Shown here: positions 1 to 7,855 of the stretch, piece by piece
Position numbering within the stretch: the stretch's first letter is position 1
How the letters are laid out: every line of letters starts with the position of its first letter
Source of the DNA: Methanocella conradii HZ254
Lineage (GTDB): Archaea > Halobacteriota > Methanocellia > Methanocellales > Methanocellaceae
Assembly (NCBI RefSeq): GCF_000251105.1
Contig: NC_017034.1
Coordinates: forward strand, 2,314,439 to 2,378,438
Direction of reading: 5' to 3'
Length of the DNA: 64,000 nucleotides
Notes under the pieces: generated by a model
What the model saw: the letters and a program-made list of their open reading frames with translations, nothing else
What the model was told of the DNA's origin: nothing
Database searches by the model: none
Program-made: the position numbers and the translations under genes

Positions 1-473
1 TCCCTTCTCTCGGCGTCGGAAAAGTAGTCCATGGCCGGCAAGAAAAAGTGCTCCTCCTCTTTTTCCACATGCCTGGGATAGAACTCGACTATGCTATTGA
101 TGCTGGAAATGATGTCCGCCGTGGCTTCGGGCTTGCCCTGGATGTAGCTTTCATTGGCCCTGGCCAGGTCGTTGGTGAGATTCCTGATGAAAACGTGCTC
201 CTCCATGAGGTCATCCATCATTTTTTTGAGGCCGGGCGAGACTGGCTTTTCAGAAAGCCTGACGAACAGGACCCTTTCCTCCTTGCCATGATGGCAGATA
301 TCCGCGTATTCCTTTATGAAGCTCGCCGCCGAGCCGATGAAATCCGGGTCTGCACGGCCATATGCGCCTATCCTGTCCAGCTCGACCCTCATCAGGCTGA
401 GCATGCGCTCGATGAGCCTGTGCTCGGCCATAAGCGCCCCGGCTGGCAGCATGCCCCGCTGTACTTGAGCCAT
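1..473 (-). CDS. Hemerythrin HHE-domain protein (C-terminus cut by window edge)
   Basis: Reading from an ATG at 473, 157 codons stay open to the window edge, so the C-terminus is missing. The protein shows the spaced His/Glu pattern of the hemerythrin/HHE cation-binding fold: EHRLIERM near the N-terminus, CHHGKEERVLF, EEHVFIRNL, and HVEKEEEHFF near the visible end. These residues would hold a non-haem di-iron centre that binds O2 or NO, or senses iron. A TATA-like box (minus-strand GATATAAAAATG, about 491-502) lies about 25 nt upstream of 473, which fits a leaderless transcript and supports this start. The substrate is not deducible. The family assignment is fairly sure, the role is not. Confidence 0.8.
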   Translation of the reverse strand, partial: MAQVQRGMLPAGALMAEHRLIERMLSLMRVELDRIGAYGRADPDFIGSAASFIKEYADICHHGKEERVLFVRLSEKPVSPGLKKMMDDLMEEHVFIRNLTNDLARANESYIQGKPEATADIISSINSIVEFYPRHVEKEEEHFFLPAMDYFSDAERR

Positions 474-488
474 AAGTTGCCATGAGGG

Positions 489-502
489 CTACATTTTTAT
501 AT
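489..502 (-). promoter_or_regulatory. TATA box for the hemerythrin gene
   Basis: Read on the minus strand, this is a CGATATAAAAATG-like archaeal TATA element about 25 nt from the chosen ATG. Transcription would start almost at the start codon. Inferred from spacing only. Confidence 0.45.
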
Positions 503-524
503 CGTTTTTTGAATTTTTTACCAT

Positions 525-698
525 ATGTTTCCGTTCAGCGGCCCGTTCGGCGCCGGCCCACTGAGCTTCAACGCCTTCAACTTCTGGGCGACGCGGTTCG
601 GGTGCGGGCTATGGCCCTTCTGCTGGCGAGCCCTTTTATTTTTAATTTTAACCCACGGTCTTTACCATGAGCACCGGGCATGGGGCTTCCCTGACTAG
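525..698 (+). CDS. Possible small aromatic-rich protein (57 aa)
   Basis: An open frame from ATG 525 begins MFPFSGPFGAGPLSF and is unusually rich in Phe, Trp and Gly for its first 35 codons. Over that stretch almost every third codon position is G or C, like real genes in this genome. The last 20 or so codons are AT-rich and run antisense into the end of the Usp gene, so the true end is doubtful. No clear ribosome site is visible and no family is recognised. It could be chance. Confidence 0.25.
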   Translation: MFPFSGPFGAGPLSFNAFNFWATRFGCGLWPFCWRALLFLILTHGLYHEHRAWGFPD

Positions 699-1436
699 CC
701 GATCAGCGGTGGAGCCTAATAAAAACTGGTAATAATAAGGCCGCTCGGTGGCGCCGATCATCATCAGGTCGTAGCCTTTCCCGGCCTCTTCCAGAACCAT
801 GTCGGCGGGCGAACCCTTCATAAATATTTTCTGGGCTTTCACGCCTTTTTTCTTTATGTCATCTAGCAAGGGGTCAAGCACCTTGTCAGCGTCTGACTTT
901 TTGGGGCCTACGTACATGATGGTGATCTCGCCTTTACTTCTGGCCGCGAGCGCCTCGGCCATCCTCACGGCTCTTAAGGCGTTCTTGTATCCCGACGTGG
1001 GCACCAGTATCCTGCCATACTTGACAGGCTCCTCCTCGATGTACCGGAACACGACGGTCTCGACGGCGGCCCGCCGGACTACCTCGTCGATCTTGCTCCC
1101 AAATATGCTATCCCTGCGCTTGCCATAGGTCGAGCTCGCGAAAAAGATGAGGTCGTACTTCGCCTCGGCCGCCTCCTTGAGTATGCCCTGCACGACGGAG
1201 GGGGCGTTCTTGACCAGGTAATTGATCTCCAGGCCTCTTTCGATGGACAGGACATGCGCCTCGGACACGATTTTCATCGCCCGCCGCCATTCCATGGCCG
1301 ATATGGGAAGCCTGTCCGACGTGATGACGTAAAGCAGCGTTATCCTGCCGTCCGGGCTCAAGAAATTATTGAGGAAATCGACTATGACCTTCATGTTCGA
1401 GTCTTTAGATATCGGGATAAGGATATTGCTATACAT
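648..1436 (-). CDS. Universal stress protein with two tandem UspA domains
   Basis: The 262-residue product contains two UspA-type nucleotide-binding folds, about residues 1-130 and 138-262. The second ends in the family's C-terminal signature, GATERPYYY..., then LLGSTADRLV and PCPVLMVK, which holds the ATP-binding G-x2-G-x9-G-S/T pattern. The first domain starts with the usual ILIPISKDSN strand but is more diverged. The gene lies 14 nt downstream of kdpC on the same strand, so it is probably the last gene of the kdp operon. Bacterial KdpD sensors carry a Usp domain and no KdpDE is visible here, so a role in K+ or turgor response is plausible but inferred. Confidence 0.85.
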   Translation of the reverse strand: MYSNILIPISKDSNMKVIVDFLNNFLSPDGRITLLYVITSDRLPISAMEWRRAMKIVSEAHVLSIERGLEINYLVKNAPSVVQGILKEAAEAKYDLIFFASSTYGKRRDSIFGSKIDEVVRRAAVETVVFRYIEEEPVKYGRILVPTSGYKNALRAVRMAEALAARSKGEITIMYVGPKKSDADKVLDPLLDDIKKKGVKAQKIFMKGSPADMVLEEAGKGYDLMMIGATERPYYYQFLLGSTADRLVREAPCPVLMVKTVG

Positions 1437-1450
1437 ATGAACTTATGGCT

Positions 1451-2002
1451 TTACTTGCTTATTCTTTCCAGGGCGAGGTTTAGCTCCAGTACGTTCACCC
1501 TGGGCTCTCCCCATAGCCCGAGTAGCCTCCCCCGCGTATGCATTTGTACCAGGCTCCTTACGGTATCCTCGCCCAGGCCGCTCTCCGCCGCCACGCGCGG
1601 TACCTGCATCATGGCATTTTCAACCGAAATGTCGGGGTCGAGGCCCGACCCCGATCCCAGCACGGCATCCCCGGGGACCGATGATACGCCATGAAGGGTC
1701 CTCGACTCGACTTTACTCAGTAGCGCCGGGTTACTAGGCCCAAGGTTGGATGCGCCGGAGCCTAAGGCATCATAGCCGACGGCGGAAGGCCTGGAATGGA
1801 AGCATCCCGGCCCCGTGAAGTTTTGCCCGATGAGGGCTGAGCCGACCACATTGCCATCATGGGTCAAGGGGCTTCCTCCGGCCTGCCACGGGAACGCTGC
1901 TCCGGCTACAAGCGTGATTGCAAGCGGATAAAGGACTCCGCATGCCAGCACCGCTAGAGCCGCCAGCGAAACGCTTGGATATATCAGTTTTAGGTAGTTC
2001 AA
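1451..2002 (-). CDS. kdpC: K+-transporting ATPase subunit C
   Basis: KdpC is the single-span subunit that stabilises the KdpFABC potassium pump and aids ATP binding by KdpB. The 183-residue protein has one N-terminal membrane helix (about residues 8-34), then the extracytoplasmic domain with the family motifs SALIGQNFTGPGCFHSRPSA, SNLGPSNP, and DPDISVENAMMQVPRVA followed by TRGRLLGLWGEPRVNVLELN. Length is normal for the family. Its start overlaps the kdpB stop by 4 nt, indicating translational coupling. Confidence 0.96.
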   Translation of the reverse strand: MNYLKLIYPSVSLAALAVLACGVLYPLAITLVAGAAFPWQAGGSPLTHDGNVVGSALIGQNFTGPGCFHSRPSAVGYDALGSGASNLGPSNPALLSKVESRTLHGVSSVPGDAVLGSGSGLDPDISVENAMMQVPRVAAESGLGEDTVRSLVQMHTRGRLLGLWGEPRVNVLELNLALERISK

Positions 2003-4032
2003 ACTCTCACCATCCAGCTTATTAACATGTCGATGAGCTTTATGCCTATGAACGAGCTCAGAAAGCCCCCGAACCCATAGACGAGCAGATTCCTCTTAAG
2101 CATCGACGACGCACCTATGGAGCGGTATTTAACGCCGTTCATGGCCACAGGTATTAAAAGAGGAATCACGAGGGCGTTGAAGAGCAGCGCCGACATGACC
2201 GCGTTCTTAGGTGAAGAAAGCCCCATGATGTTTAGCGCTGCGAGCGCGGGGAATGTGGGCGAGAAGATGGCGGGCAAGATGGCGAAGTACTTGGCCACGT
2301 CGTTGGTGACGCTAAACGTGGTAAGCGCTCCCCTCGTTATTAAAAGCTGCTTGCCTATGGTTACTACCTCGATGAGCTTCGTTGGGTCTGAGTCCAGGTC
2401 GACCATGTTGGCCGCATCCTTCGCCGCCGAGGTCCCGTTGTTCATGGCCAGGCCCACGTCTGCCTGCGCCAGCGCCGGGGCGTCGTTCGTGCCGTCGCCG
2501 GTCATCGCGACCAGCAGCCCCAGGCTCTGCTCCTTTTTTATTATGGAGAGCTTATCTTCCGGGACGGCGTTTGCGATGTACTCGTCCACGCCCGTATCAT
2601 TCGCAATAGCAGCCGCCGTGAGCCTGTTATCCCCAGTGCACATGACAGTCTTGATGCCCATGCGCTTCAGCTCGCCTATCCTGTCTCTTATGCCGGGCTT
2701 AACGAGGTCCTTGAGCACGACAAGCCCGATGGCCCTGTCATTCACGGCCACAGCCAGCGGCGTCGTCCCGCTTCTCGAAATGTCATCCGCCTTTAACCGC
2801 AGGGCGGCAGGGACCTCCTTTACGCGCTTAGCCACGGCATCGAGAGAGCCCTTAATATAAGAAGTGCCGTCCTTCGCGATGAGTCCACTCACCCGCGTCT
2901 CGGACGTGAACAATATGGGCTTACAGCCTTCGAGGAGCGCCATCTCACGCTTATGCCCCAGCTTTTCGCCGAGCATGATGATGGACCTGCCCTCTGGCGT
3001 CTCATCCATGAGGGAGGCGTTCATCGACGCCCTCACGACATCGTCCATACTTTCCCCCGGAGCAGGTATGAACTCGCTCGCATAGCGGTTACCAATGGTG
3101 AGCGTGCCGGTCTTGTCCAGGATGAGCACGTCCACATCCCCGGCCGCCTCTACGGCCCTCCCCGACTTGGCGACCACGTTGACCATGGTGACCCGGTTGA
3201 CGCCAGCGATGCCTATGGCCGGCAGAAGGCCGCCGATGGTAGTGGGCATGAGGCAAACGAATAGCGCGATGAGCACGCCCATGTCCAGGGAAATGCCATA
3301 ATACAGGGCGCCGGGCACCATGGCCACTACGACCACCAGGAGCACGATTGTAAGCGAGACGAGCAAGACCGTAAGCGCCACCTCGTTGGGCGTCTTTTGC
3401 CTTTCCGCGCCCTCGACCAGCCTTATGATGCGGTCGAGGAACGTCTTGCCAGGCTCCGACGTGATCTTGACCTCAGCCTTCCCCGACAACACTTTAGTCC
3501 CGCCTAAAACGGAGGAGCGATCCCCGCCGCTCTCCCTGAGCACTGGCTCAGATTCGCCGGTCATCATCGACTCGTCCAATAATAAAGAGCCTTGCACTAT
3601 GTTTCCATCGCTGGGCACCAGGTCGCCGGCTTTAAGCAAGACAACATCCCCCAGCTTTAGCATGGTGCTGTTCACTTCGATGACGGCGCCTCCCGGGCCG
3701 ATGACTCTTGCCATGATCTCCTTCTTCATCCTGCGCAGGCTCTCAGCCTGGGCCTTGCCCTGTGCCTCGGCCAGCGCCTCCGAGAAGAACGAGAACCATA
3801 TCGTGAGGAGCAACAGGATGGCGATTGCGGAGTAGTCCGCCCGGCCTAGCATCTTACCCTCTGTTGAGAACTCTGATGGGAAAAGGGCTATGAGCGCCGA
3901 GACGATGAAGCATAGGTACAGTATGAAGACCACCGGGCTCCTGGCTACGTGCATCGGGTCGAACTTCGACAGGGAGAAGCAGAGCGCGTTCACGAGCAGT
4001 TTCGGAGATAGCCAGGAATGGTTTGCCATCAT
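1999..4032 (-). CDS. kdpB: K+-transporting P-type ATPase subunit B
   Basis: KdpB is the catalytic P-type ATPase that hydrolyses ATP to drive K+ through KdpA. The 677-residue product shows the actuator TGES loop (MMTGESEPV), the phosphorylation motif DKTGTLT near residue 305, the TGDN motif and the hinge TGDGTNDAPALAQADVG. Family-specific stretches NGTSAAKDAANMVDLDSDPT and LIEVV follow. The serine of TGES, the site of inhibitory phosphorylation known in E. coli, is retained. The gene sits directly behind kdpA with one base between them. No frameshift is seen. Confidence 0.97.
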   Translation of the reverse strand: MMANHSWLSPKLLVNALCFSLSKFDPMHVARSPVVFILYLCFIVSALIALFPSEFSTEGKMLGRADYSAIAILLLLTIWFSFFSEALAEAQGKAQAESLRRMKKEIMARVIGPGGAVIEVNSTMLKLGDVVLLKAGDLVPSDGNIVQGSLLLDESMMTGESEPVLRESGGDRSSVLGGTKVLSGKAEVKITSEPGKTFLDRIIRLVEGAERQKTPNEVALTVLLVSLTIVLLVVVVAMVPGALYYGISLDMGVLIALFVCLMPTTIGGLLPAIGIAGVNRVTMVNVVAKSGRAVEAAGDVDVLILDKTGTLTIGNRYASEFIPAPGESMDDVVRASMNASLMDETPEGRSIIMLGEKLGHKREMALLEGCKPILFTSETRVSGLIAKDGTSYIKGSLDAVAKRVKEVPAALRLKADDISRSGTTPLAVAVNDRAIGLVVLKDLVKPGIRDRIGELKRMGIKTVMCTGDNRLTAAAIANDTGVDEYIANAVPEDKLSIIKKEQSLGLLVAMTGDGTNDAPALAQADVGLAMNNGTSAAKDAANMVDLDSDPTKLIEVVTIGKQLLITRGALTTFSVTNDVAKYFAILPAIFSPTFPALAALNIMGLSSPKNAVMSALLFNALVIPLLIPVAMNGVKYRSIGASSMLKRNLLVYGFGGFLSSFIGIKLIDMLISWMVRV

Positions 4033-4033
4033 A

Positions 4034-5683
4034 TCACCTCAAAGCGAAGATTTCGGCCAGCGGCCCGAGCGACAGGGCTGGCAGGAACGTGATAGCGCCT
4101 ACTATGATGATGATGCCCAGCAGGAAGGCTGCAAACGTCAGGTTGTCCGTCGGGAGCGTGCCCGGGGTGGCCTCTATCGGCCTCTTGCCGGATAGCGACC
4201 CTGCCACAGCCAGCGCCGCCACAAGGGGCACATACCTGCCCAGGAGCATGACCAGCCCTGATAAGACGTTGAAATAAAGAGTTGTATTCTTGAGGCCGGC
4301 CATGCCAGAGCCGTTGTTTGCCGAGGCGGACAGGAATTCGTACATGATCTCGGCAAAGCCACGCGCCCCTGGATTTAGCGTTATGTTGTGCGCAGTGCTG
4401 ATGAGCGCCGTCAAAGCGGTGGGCGTGAGCACTAAGATGGGGTGCACGATGATTATAAGGGCTATGAGCTTCATTTCTGCGGGCTCGACCTTCTTGCCTA
4501 GAAACTCGGGCGTCCTCCCCACCATCAGGCCGGCGATGAAGACCGATAGCAGGACATAGATGAGCATTATGTCGAGCCCCGCCCCGATGCCCCCGGGGAC
4601 GCATTGTGCCATCATGCCGAACATGGCGCCCACCACCGCCCAGGGCATCATGGAGGTGATCGAGCAGGAGGCGGCGCCGCACTGGACATACGTACACGTC
4701 GCTAGGTAAAAAGCGCTCTCGTATGCCGAGAACCTCGCCTCCTTACCCTCAAGGTATCCGGATGCCTGCTGGACGGCCGCCGGAAGATAGGGGTTCGAGG
4801 ACTCGCCGTACATCATGATGAGCGACATGGGCACGAATATGGCCAGCATGACAGCCATGAGCAGCAATCCCTGCCTTCTGTTGCCTATCATTATGCCGAA
4901 CGTATAGGGCAACGCCAGCGGTATGAGAAGCGTGAAGAAAAGCTCCAGAACGTTGGTCAAAGGAGAAGGGTTTTCATAAGGGTGGGCCGAATTAGCGCCA
5001 TAGTAGCCGCCGCCGTTCGTCCCGATCATCTTTATGGCCTCCAGGGACGCGACCGGCCCGAGTGGGATGGATTGCACGGCCCCCGTGACGGCCTTTACCT
5101 CCAGCGTGCCGCCAAATGACTGGGGGACGCCGCACGCCGCCAGGATGAGCGCAAATATAACGGATAGCGGGAGAAGCACCCTTACGAGGCCACGCTCTGC
5201 ATCCTTGAAAAAATTCCCCACTTTACCGTCGGCGGCCTTTAGCCCCCTGATGACGGCGAAGGCCGAGGCGAGACCCGTGGCCGCCGAGAAGAACATGAGC
5301 GCCGTGATGACGAGCGCCTGTCCAAGAGGGCTGAAAGTGTCGCCTGCATAGTGCTGCTGGTCCGTGTTCGTCGTAAACGAGGAGGCCGTGTGGAACGCCA
5401 GGTCTGGCGTCATGCCCAGCGCGCACAGCACGGCGAATGAAAAAGCCCAGAGGATGGCATTTGTTAGGATCATGGAGATGGCATACTCTTTCCAGTCCAT
5501 GTCGTAGCCATCGATGCCCCCTAAAGCCCAGGAGATTGCACGCTCCACAGGATCAAGCGCCCTGTCTAAGCAGGTTGGCTTCCCGGAAAATGCCGATGCG
5601 AGGTACCCGCCCATCGGCACCGCGCACGCCACCGAGAGGGCCACGATTGCCATGGCCTGGAGGGCGCCAAATAGAAATTCCAT
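4034..5683 (-). CDS. kdpA: K+-transporting ATPase subunit A
   Basis: KdpA is the channel-like subunit that selects and translocates K+. The product (549 aa from ATG 5683; a GTG at 5692 would add three residues) is a polytopic membrane protein of normal length. The selectivity-filter loops are recognisable: TTNTDQQHYAGD, GTNGGGYYGANSAHPYENP, and SASANNGSGMAGL near the C-terminus. A GGTG ribosome-binding sequence just upstream favours ATG 5683. It follows kdpF closely and precedes kdpB. Confidence 0.96.
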   Translation of the reverse strand: MEFLFGALQAMAIVALSVACAVPMGGYLASAFSGKPTCLDRALDPVERAISWALGGIDGYDMDWKEYAISMILTNAILWAFSFAVLCALGMTPDLAFHTASSFTTNTDQQHYAGDTFSPLGQALVITALMFFSAATGLASAFAVIRGLKAADGKVGNFFKDAERGLVRVLLPLSVIFALILAACGVPQSFGGTLEVKAVTGAVQSIPLGPVASLEAIKMIGTNGGGYYGANSAHPYENPSPLTNVLELFFTLLIPLALPYTFGIMIGNRRQGLLLMAVMLAIFVPMSLIMMYGESSNPYLPAAVQQASGYLEGKEARFSAYESAFYLATCTYVQCGAASCSITSMMPWAVVGAMFGMMAQCVPGGIGAGLDIMLIYVLLSVFIAGLMVGRTPEFLGKKVEPAEMKLIALIIIVHPILVLTPTALTALISTAHNITLNPGARGFAEIMYEFLSASANNGSGMAGLKNTTLYFNVLSGLVMLLGRYVPLVAALAVAGSLSGKRPIEATPGTLPTDNLTFAAFLLGIIIIVGAITFLPALSLGPLAEIFALR

Positions 5684-5695
5684 GCGTGTCACCGC

Positions 5696-5782
5696 TCAAA
5701 ATTTTTCTGGGCGGAGAAGGGCGTAGAAGAGGTAGATGAACGCCGCTATGACAGCTATTATCACTATGACTTCTCCAATCAT
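5696..5782 (-). CDS. kdpF: K+-transporting ATPase subunit F (28 aa)
   Basis: This 28-codon frame encodes one hydrophobic helix (MIGEVIVIIAVIAAFIYLF...) ending in ALLRPEKF. That Tyr/Leu-rich helix with a short RPE tail is the typical layout of KdpF, the lipid-like single-span subunit that stabilises the Kdp complex. It is the first gene of the operon: its TGA lies 12 nt before the kdpA ATG. A GAG sequence lies just upstream of its ATG. It is short enough to be missed by automatic annotation. Identity rests on position, length and residue pattern. Confidence 0.88.
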   Translation of the reverse strand: MIGEVIVIIAVIAAFIYLFYALLRPEKF

Positions 5783-5825
5783 CTCGCTGCACCCTAATTA
5801 AAGCTCATGAATTTTTATTGATATA

Positions 5826-5840
5826 AATTGTATATAAGTT
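5826..5840 (-). promoter_or_regulatory. Probable TATA box of the kdpFABC-usp operon
   Basis: On the minus strand ACTTATATACAAT stands about 45-55 nt upstream of the kdpF ATG, so transcription would begin near 5808-5812 and leave a leader of about 25-30 nt. A second AT-rich TTTATATC follows. Inferred from spacing. Confidence 0.45.
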
Positions 5841-5928
5841 ATGTCCCAACATTAATAGCTAATATAAAAAAAATTACGGTATGGGGCAATAAAAAATAAA
5901 GCCCTTTAGGGCCATCAACCGATACGAC

Positions 5929-6009
5929 TTACTTCTTCTTGGGGGCGGCCTTCTTTGCCTTCTCGGCTTCCTTAGGCTTGGCACTTGTGCCACATCCACA
6001 TCCTGCCAA
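5929..6009 (-). CDS. Lys/Ala-rich microprotein A with CGCGT motif (26 aa, TTG start)
   Basis: The frame encodes MAGCGCGTSAKPKEAE followed by a run of Lys and Ala ending in PKKK. The start is a TTG preceded by a strong GAGGTGA Shine-Dalgarno sequence with 5-nt spacing, identical in layout to microprotein B 117 nt upstream. About 40% of residues are Lys and two Cys sit in a CGC motif near the N-terminus. No family is recognised. The strong ribosome site and the clear resemblance to B (Cys-Gly-Thr then a K/A/E-rich tail) argue that it is real. A metal- or nucleic-acid-binding role is only a guess. Confidence 0.6.
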   Translation of the reverse strand: MAGCGCGTSAKPKEAEKAKKAAPKKK

Positions 6010-6070
6010 AATGCTCACCTCTAAAACTAAATAAGCCTCATCATACAAATACCTGACCATTATACAGTTT

Positions 6071-6087
6071 AATAGCATACGCTATTA
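6071..6087. terminator. Small hairpin between the two microprotein genes
   Basis: TAATAGC and GCTATTA (6070-6076/6081-6087) form a 7-bp stem with a 4-nt loop. It lies between microprotein genes B and A and could be a weak terminator or processing site. There is no strong U tract. Confidence 0.25.
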
Positions 6088-6125
6088 TGGCCAAACCTGT
6101 CCTTTTTAAGGAGCCCATGAAAAAT

Positions 6126-6200
6126 TTACTTCTTCTTGGCCACTTCCTTCTTAGCCTTGCCCTTCTCCGCAGCCTTCTTAGACTTGGTGCCGCATGGCAT
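6126..6200 (-). CDS. Lys/Ala-rich microprotein B with PCGT motif (24 aa)
   Basis: The frame encodes MPCGTKSKKAAEKGKAKKE and ends in VAKKK. An ATG is preceded by GAGGTGA at 5-nt spacing. The gene starts 42 nt downstream of the hypB stop, so it may be co-transcribed with hypB. It is a paralogue of microprotein A: a Cys-Gly-Thr start, then alternating Lys with Ala/Glu. Half of the residues are Lys or Arg-like. No known family is recognised. A basic tail could contact nucleic acid or an acidic partner, and the Cys could bind metal, but neither is shown. Confidence 0.62.
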   Translation of the reverse strand: MPCGTKSKKAAEKGKAKKEVAKKK

Positions 6201-6242
6201 ATGGCTCACCTCATCAAGTATAGGGCATCGCAGTACAAATAC

Positions 6243-6893
6243 TTAGTTCTCGAGCAGGAGGTCGGCAAGCTCCTCTACGCCCACTCCCTTCTTCAGGTTG
6301 GTCTTTAGTATTTTTATATTCGAGTTGTGTCGCCTCATGTCGCGCTCCATTCTCTCGATGCTTGCCCCTACCGCCTCCGCCAGATCCACCTTGTTGATGA
6401 TGCCTATCTCGCATTCACGGAATATCGCCGGATGCTTGTTGACCACGTCATCCCCTTCTGTGACGCTCACGATGACGACTCTCTTATGGCTTCCCACGGG
6501 GAAATCTGTTGGACAGACCATGTTGCCCACGTTTTCGATGAAAAGAAAGTCGATGTCGTCCAGCGGCAGCCTGTGAAGCGCATTATGCACCATGTGGGCG
6601 TCAAGGTGGCACTCGGTGCCGGTGTTAAGGTTCTGCGTGGGTATGTTGAGCGCGTGGATGCGCTGGTAGTCGTCATCTCCATAGCAATCCCCTACGATGG
6701 CCCCTACCTTTACCCCCCTCTTCTGTAGCAGTGGAGTCAACTTTTCGATGAGCATGGTCTTGCCCGATCCCACCGCCCCCAAGATATCCACCGCCCTGAC
6801 GCCGTGCTCGTCCAGGTGCTGGCGGTTCTCCTCCGCCTCCCTGCGGTTTGCCTCTGTGACGTTCGCCCCGACGTTTACTTCGACCTTGTGCAA
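6243..6893 (-). CDS. hypB: Hydrogenase nickel-incorporation GTPase HypB
   Basis: HypB is the SIMIBI-class GTPase that delivers Ni to [NiFe]-hydrogenase precursors with HypA. The 216-aa product has the P-loop GAVGSGKT, the metal-site segment GTECHLDAH in the switch region, FIENVGNMVCPTDFPVG and the guanine-specificity motif NKVDLAE. It lacks the N-terminal His-rich or CxxCGC nickel-storage extensions of some bacterial forms. It stands alone from other hyp genes here. Its likely client in this window is MvhA, about 30 kb away. Confidence 0.95.
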   Translation of the reverse strand: MHKVEVNVGANVTEANRREAEENRQHLDEHGVRAVDILGAVGSGKTMLIEKLTPLLQKRGVKVGAIVGDCYGDDDYQRIHALNIPTQNLNTGTECHLDAHMVHNALHRLPLDDIDFLFIENVGNMVCPTDFPVGSHKRVVIVSVTEGDDVVNKHPAIFRECEIGIINKVDLAEAVGASIERMERDMRRHNSNIKILKTNLKKGVGVEELADLLLEN

Positions 6894-6969
6894 AATCTCA
6901 CCTTATCCTAGCATACTTCATGGTGGTGTGATAAATATTTGTCGTCGCGTATTGTGTCGGGCATGACTG

Positions 6970-7025
6970 AAGAGGGGGCTTCGCTTCACTCTCCCCCCTT
7001 TAGCCTCAAAATAAAAGAACCATCT
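6970..7025. repeat. Short degenerate copy of the 48.7-kb inverted-repeat element end
   Basis: Read on the minus strand, this stretch starts with AGATGGTTCTTTT, continues with GAGGCTAAAGGGGGG and ends with GAAGCGAAGCCCCC. The same 13-nt lead and the GAGGCT...GGGGG and CGAAGCCCCC blocks occur at the ends of the 48.7-kb element. It lies in the hypB/regulator intergenic region and appears to be a shrunken relative of that repeat. Judged by eye. Confidence 0.5.
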
Positions 7026-7075
7026 GACCGACTATCATTTTTTGTGACAAGTCATTGTTTTTTATCACCAATTTT

Positions 7076-7091
7076 TTCGACAATCGTCGAA
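7076..7091. promoter_or_regulatory. Inverted repeat upstream of the mevalonate-locus regulator
   Basis: TTCGAC-AATC-GTCGAA is a perfect dyad ending 16 nt before the TATA box of the regulator gene. It is a candidate operator for the HTH protein encoded next (autoregulation). It is not shown to be bound. Confidence 0.4.
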
Positions 7092-7107
7092 GCCGACTAC
7101 TAAAAAA

Positions 7108-7115
7108 TTTATATA
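7108..7115 (+). promoter_or_regulatory. TATA box for the HTH regulator/HMG-CoA synthase operon
   Basis: TTTATATA is centred about 28 nt before ATG 7139, the usual archaeal spacing to a start site. It predicts a leaderless transcript. Confidence 0.55.
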
Positions 7116-7138
7116 CGAGTATAGCATTCTAAGCGCTG

Positions 7139-7855
7139 ATGCAGAGCAACATCGTCGACCTGAGGGCAAGGCTCGCCGAGAAGATGGCGGGAGAGATCAC
7201 GCTCTCGGCTAATCCGGGAGAGACGATAAAGAAGTGGCGCAAGAGCTTCGAGGTTTCTCAGATAGATTTGGCAAACGCCATCGGGGTATCGCCTTCTGTC
7301 ATAAGCGACTACGAGAGCGGCCGGAGAAAGTCCCCCGGGACGACGATAATAAGCAAGATCGTGGAGGCCATGCTCGACATCGACGAGAAGGCCGGCTCCC
7401 ATAAGATAAGGGCCTACGAAAGCATGCTCTCGTATGCAAACTCGAACGTTATTCTGGATATGCACGAGTACCGCTCGCCCGTACACCTCACGAAGTTCGC
7501 CAGGCTGATAGGCGCCGAGCTGGTCTCTGGCAGCATGGAGCGGTCCATCAACGGCTACACCATTATCGATAGCATAAACGCCATTTTACAGCTATCCTCG
7601 GAGGAGTTTTACAGGCTCTACGGGTGGAGCACGGAAAGGGCGCTCATTTTCTGCAACGTGAGCACCGGCCGCTCGCCAATGGTGGCGCTCAGGGTCTCGA
7701 CCCTCAAGCCCGCTGCGGTGGTATTGCATGGCCTGGAGGCCTCCAGGATCGACCCCATCGCGAGGAAAATAGCGGAGGTGGAGACCTTCCCGCTCATGGC
7801 CTCCCGGATGGACATAGACACGATGATAAGCACACTAAAGGGATTGAAAGAATGA
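7139..7855 (+). CDS. XRE-type HTH regulator of the HMG-CoA synthase operon
   Basis: The 238-aa protein has an N-terminal Cro/C1-type helix-turn-helix (about residues 27-75; ETIKKWRKSFEVSQIDLANA, then GVSPSVISDYESGRRKSPG). A C-terminal domain of about 150 residues without a recognised ligand motif follows. Its stop overlaps the HMG-CoA synthase start as ATGA. HTH proteins of this build commonly precede the mevalonate-pathway trio in euryarchaea, so control of isoprenoid precursor synthesis is likely. The TATA spacing supports a leaderless start at ATG 7139. Confidence 0.85.
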   Translation: MQSNIVDLRARLAEKMAGEITLSANPGETIKKWRKSFEVSQIDLANAIGVSPSVISDYESGRRKSPGTTIISKIVEAMLDIDEKAGSHKIRAYESMLSYANSNVILDMHEYRSPVHLTKFARLIGAELVSGSMERSINGYTIIDSINAILQLSSEEFYRLYGWSTERALIFCNVSTGRSPMVALRVSTLKPAAVVLHGLEASRIDPIARKIAEVETFPLMASRMDIDTMISTLKGLKE

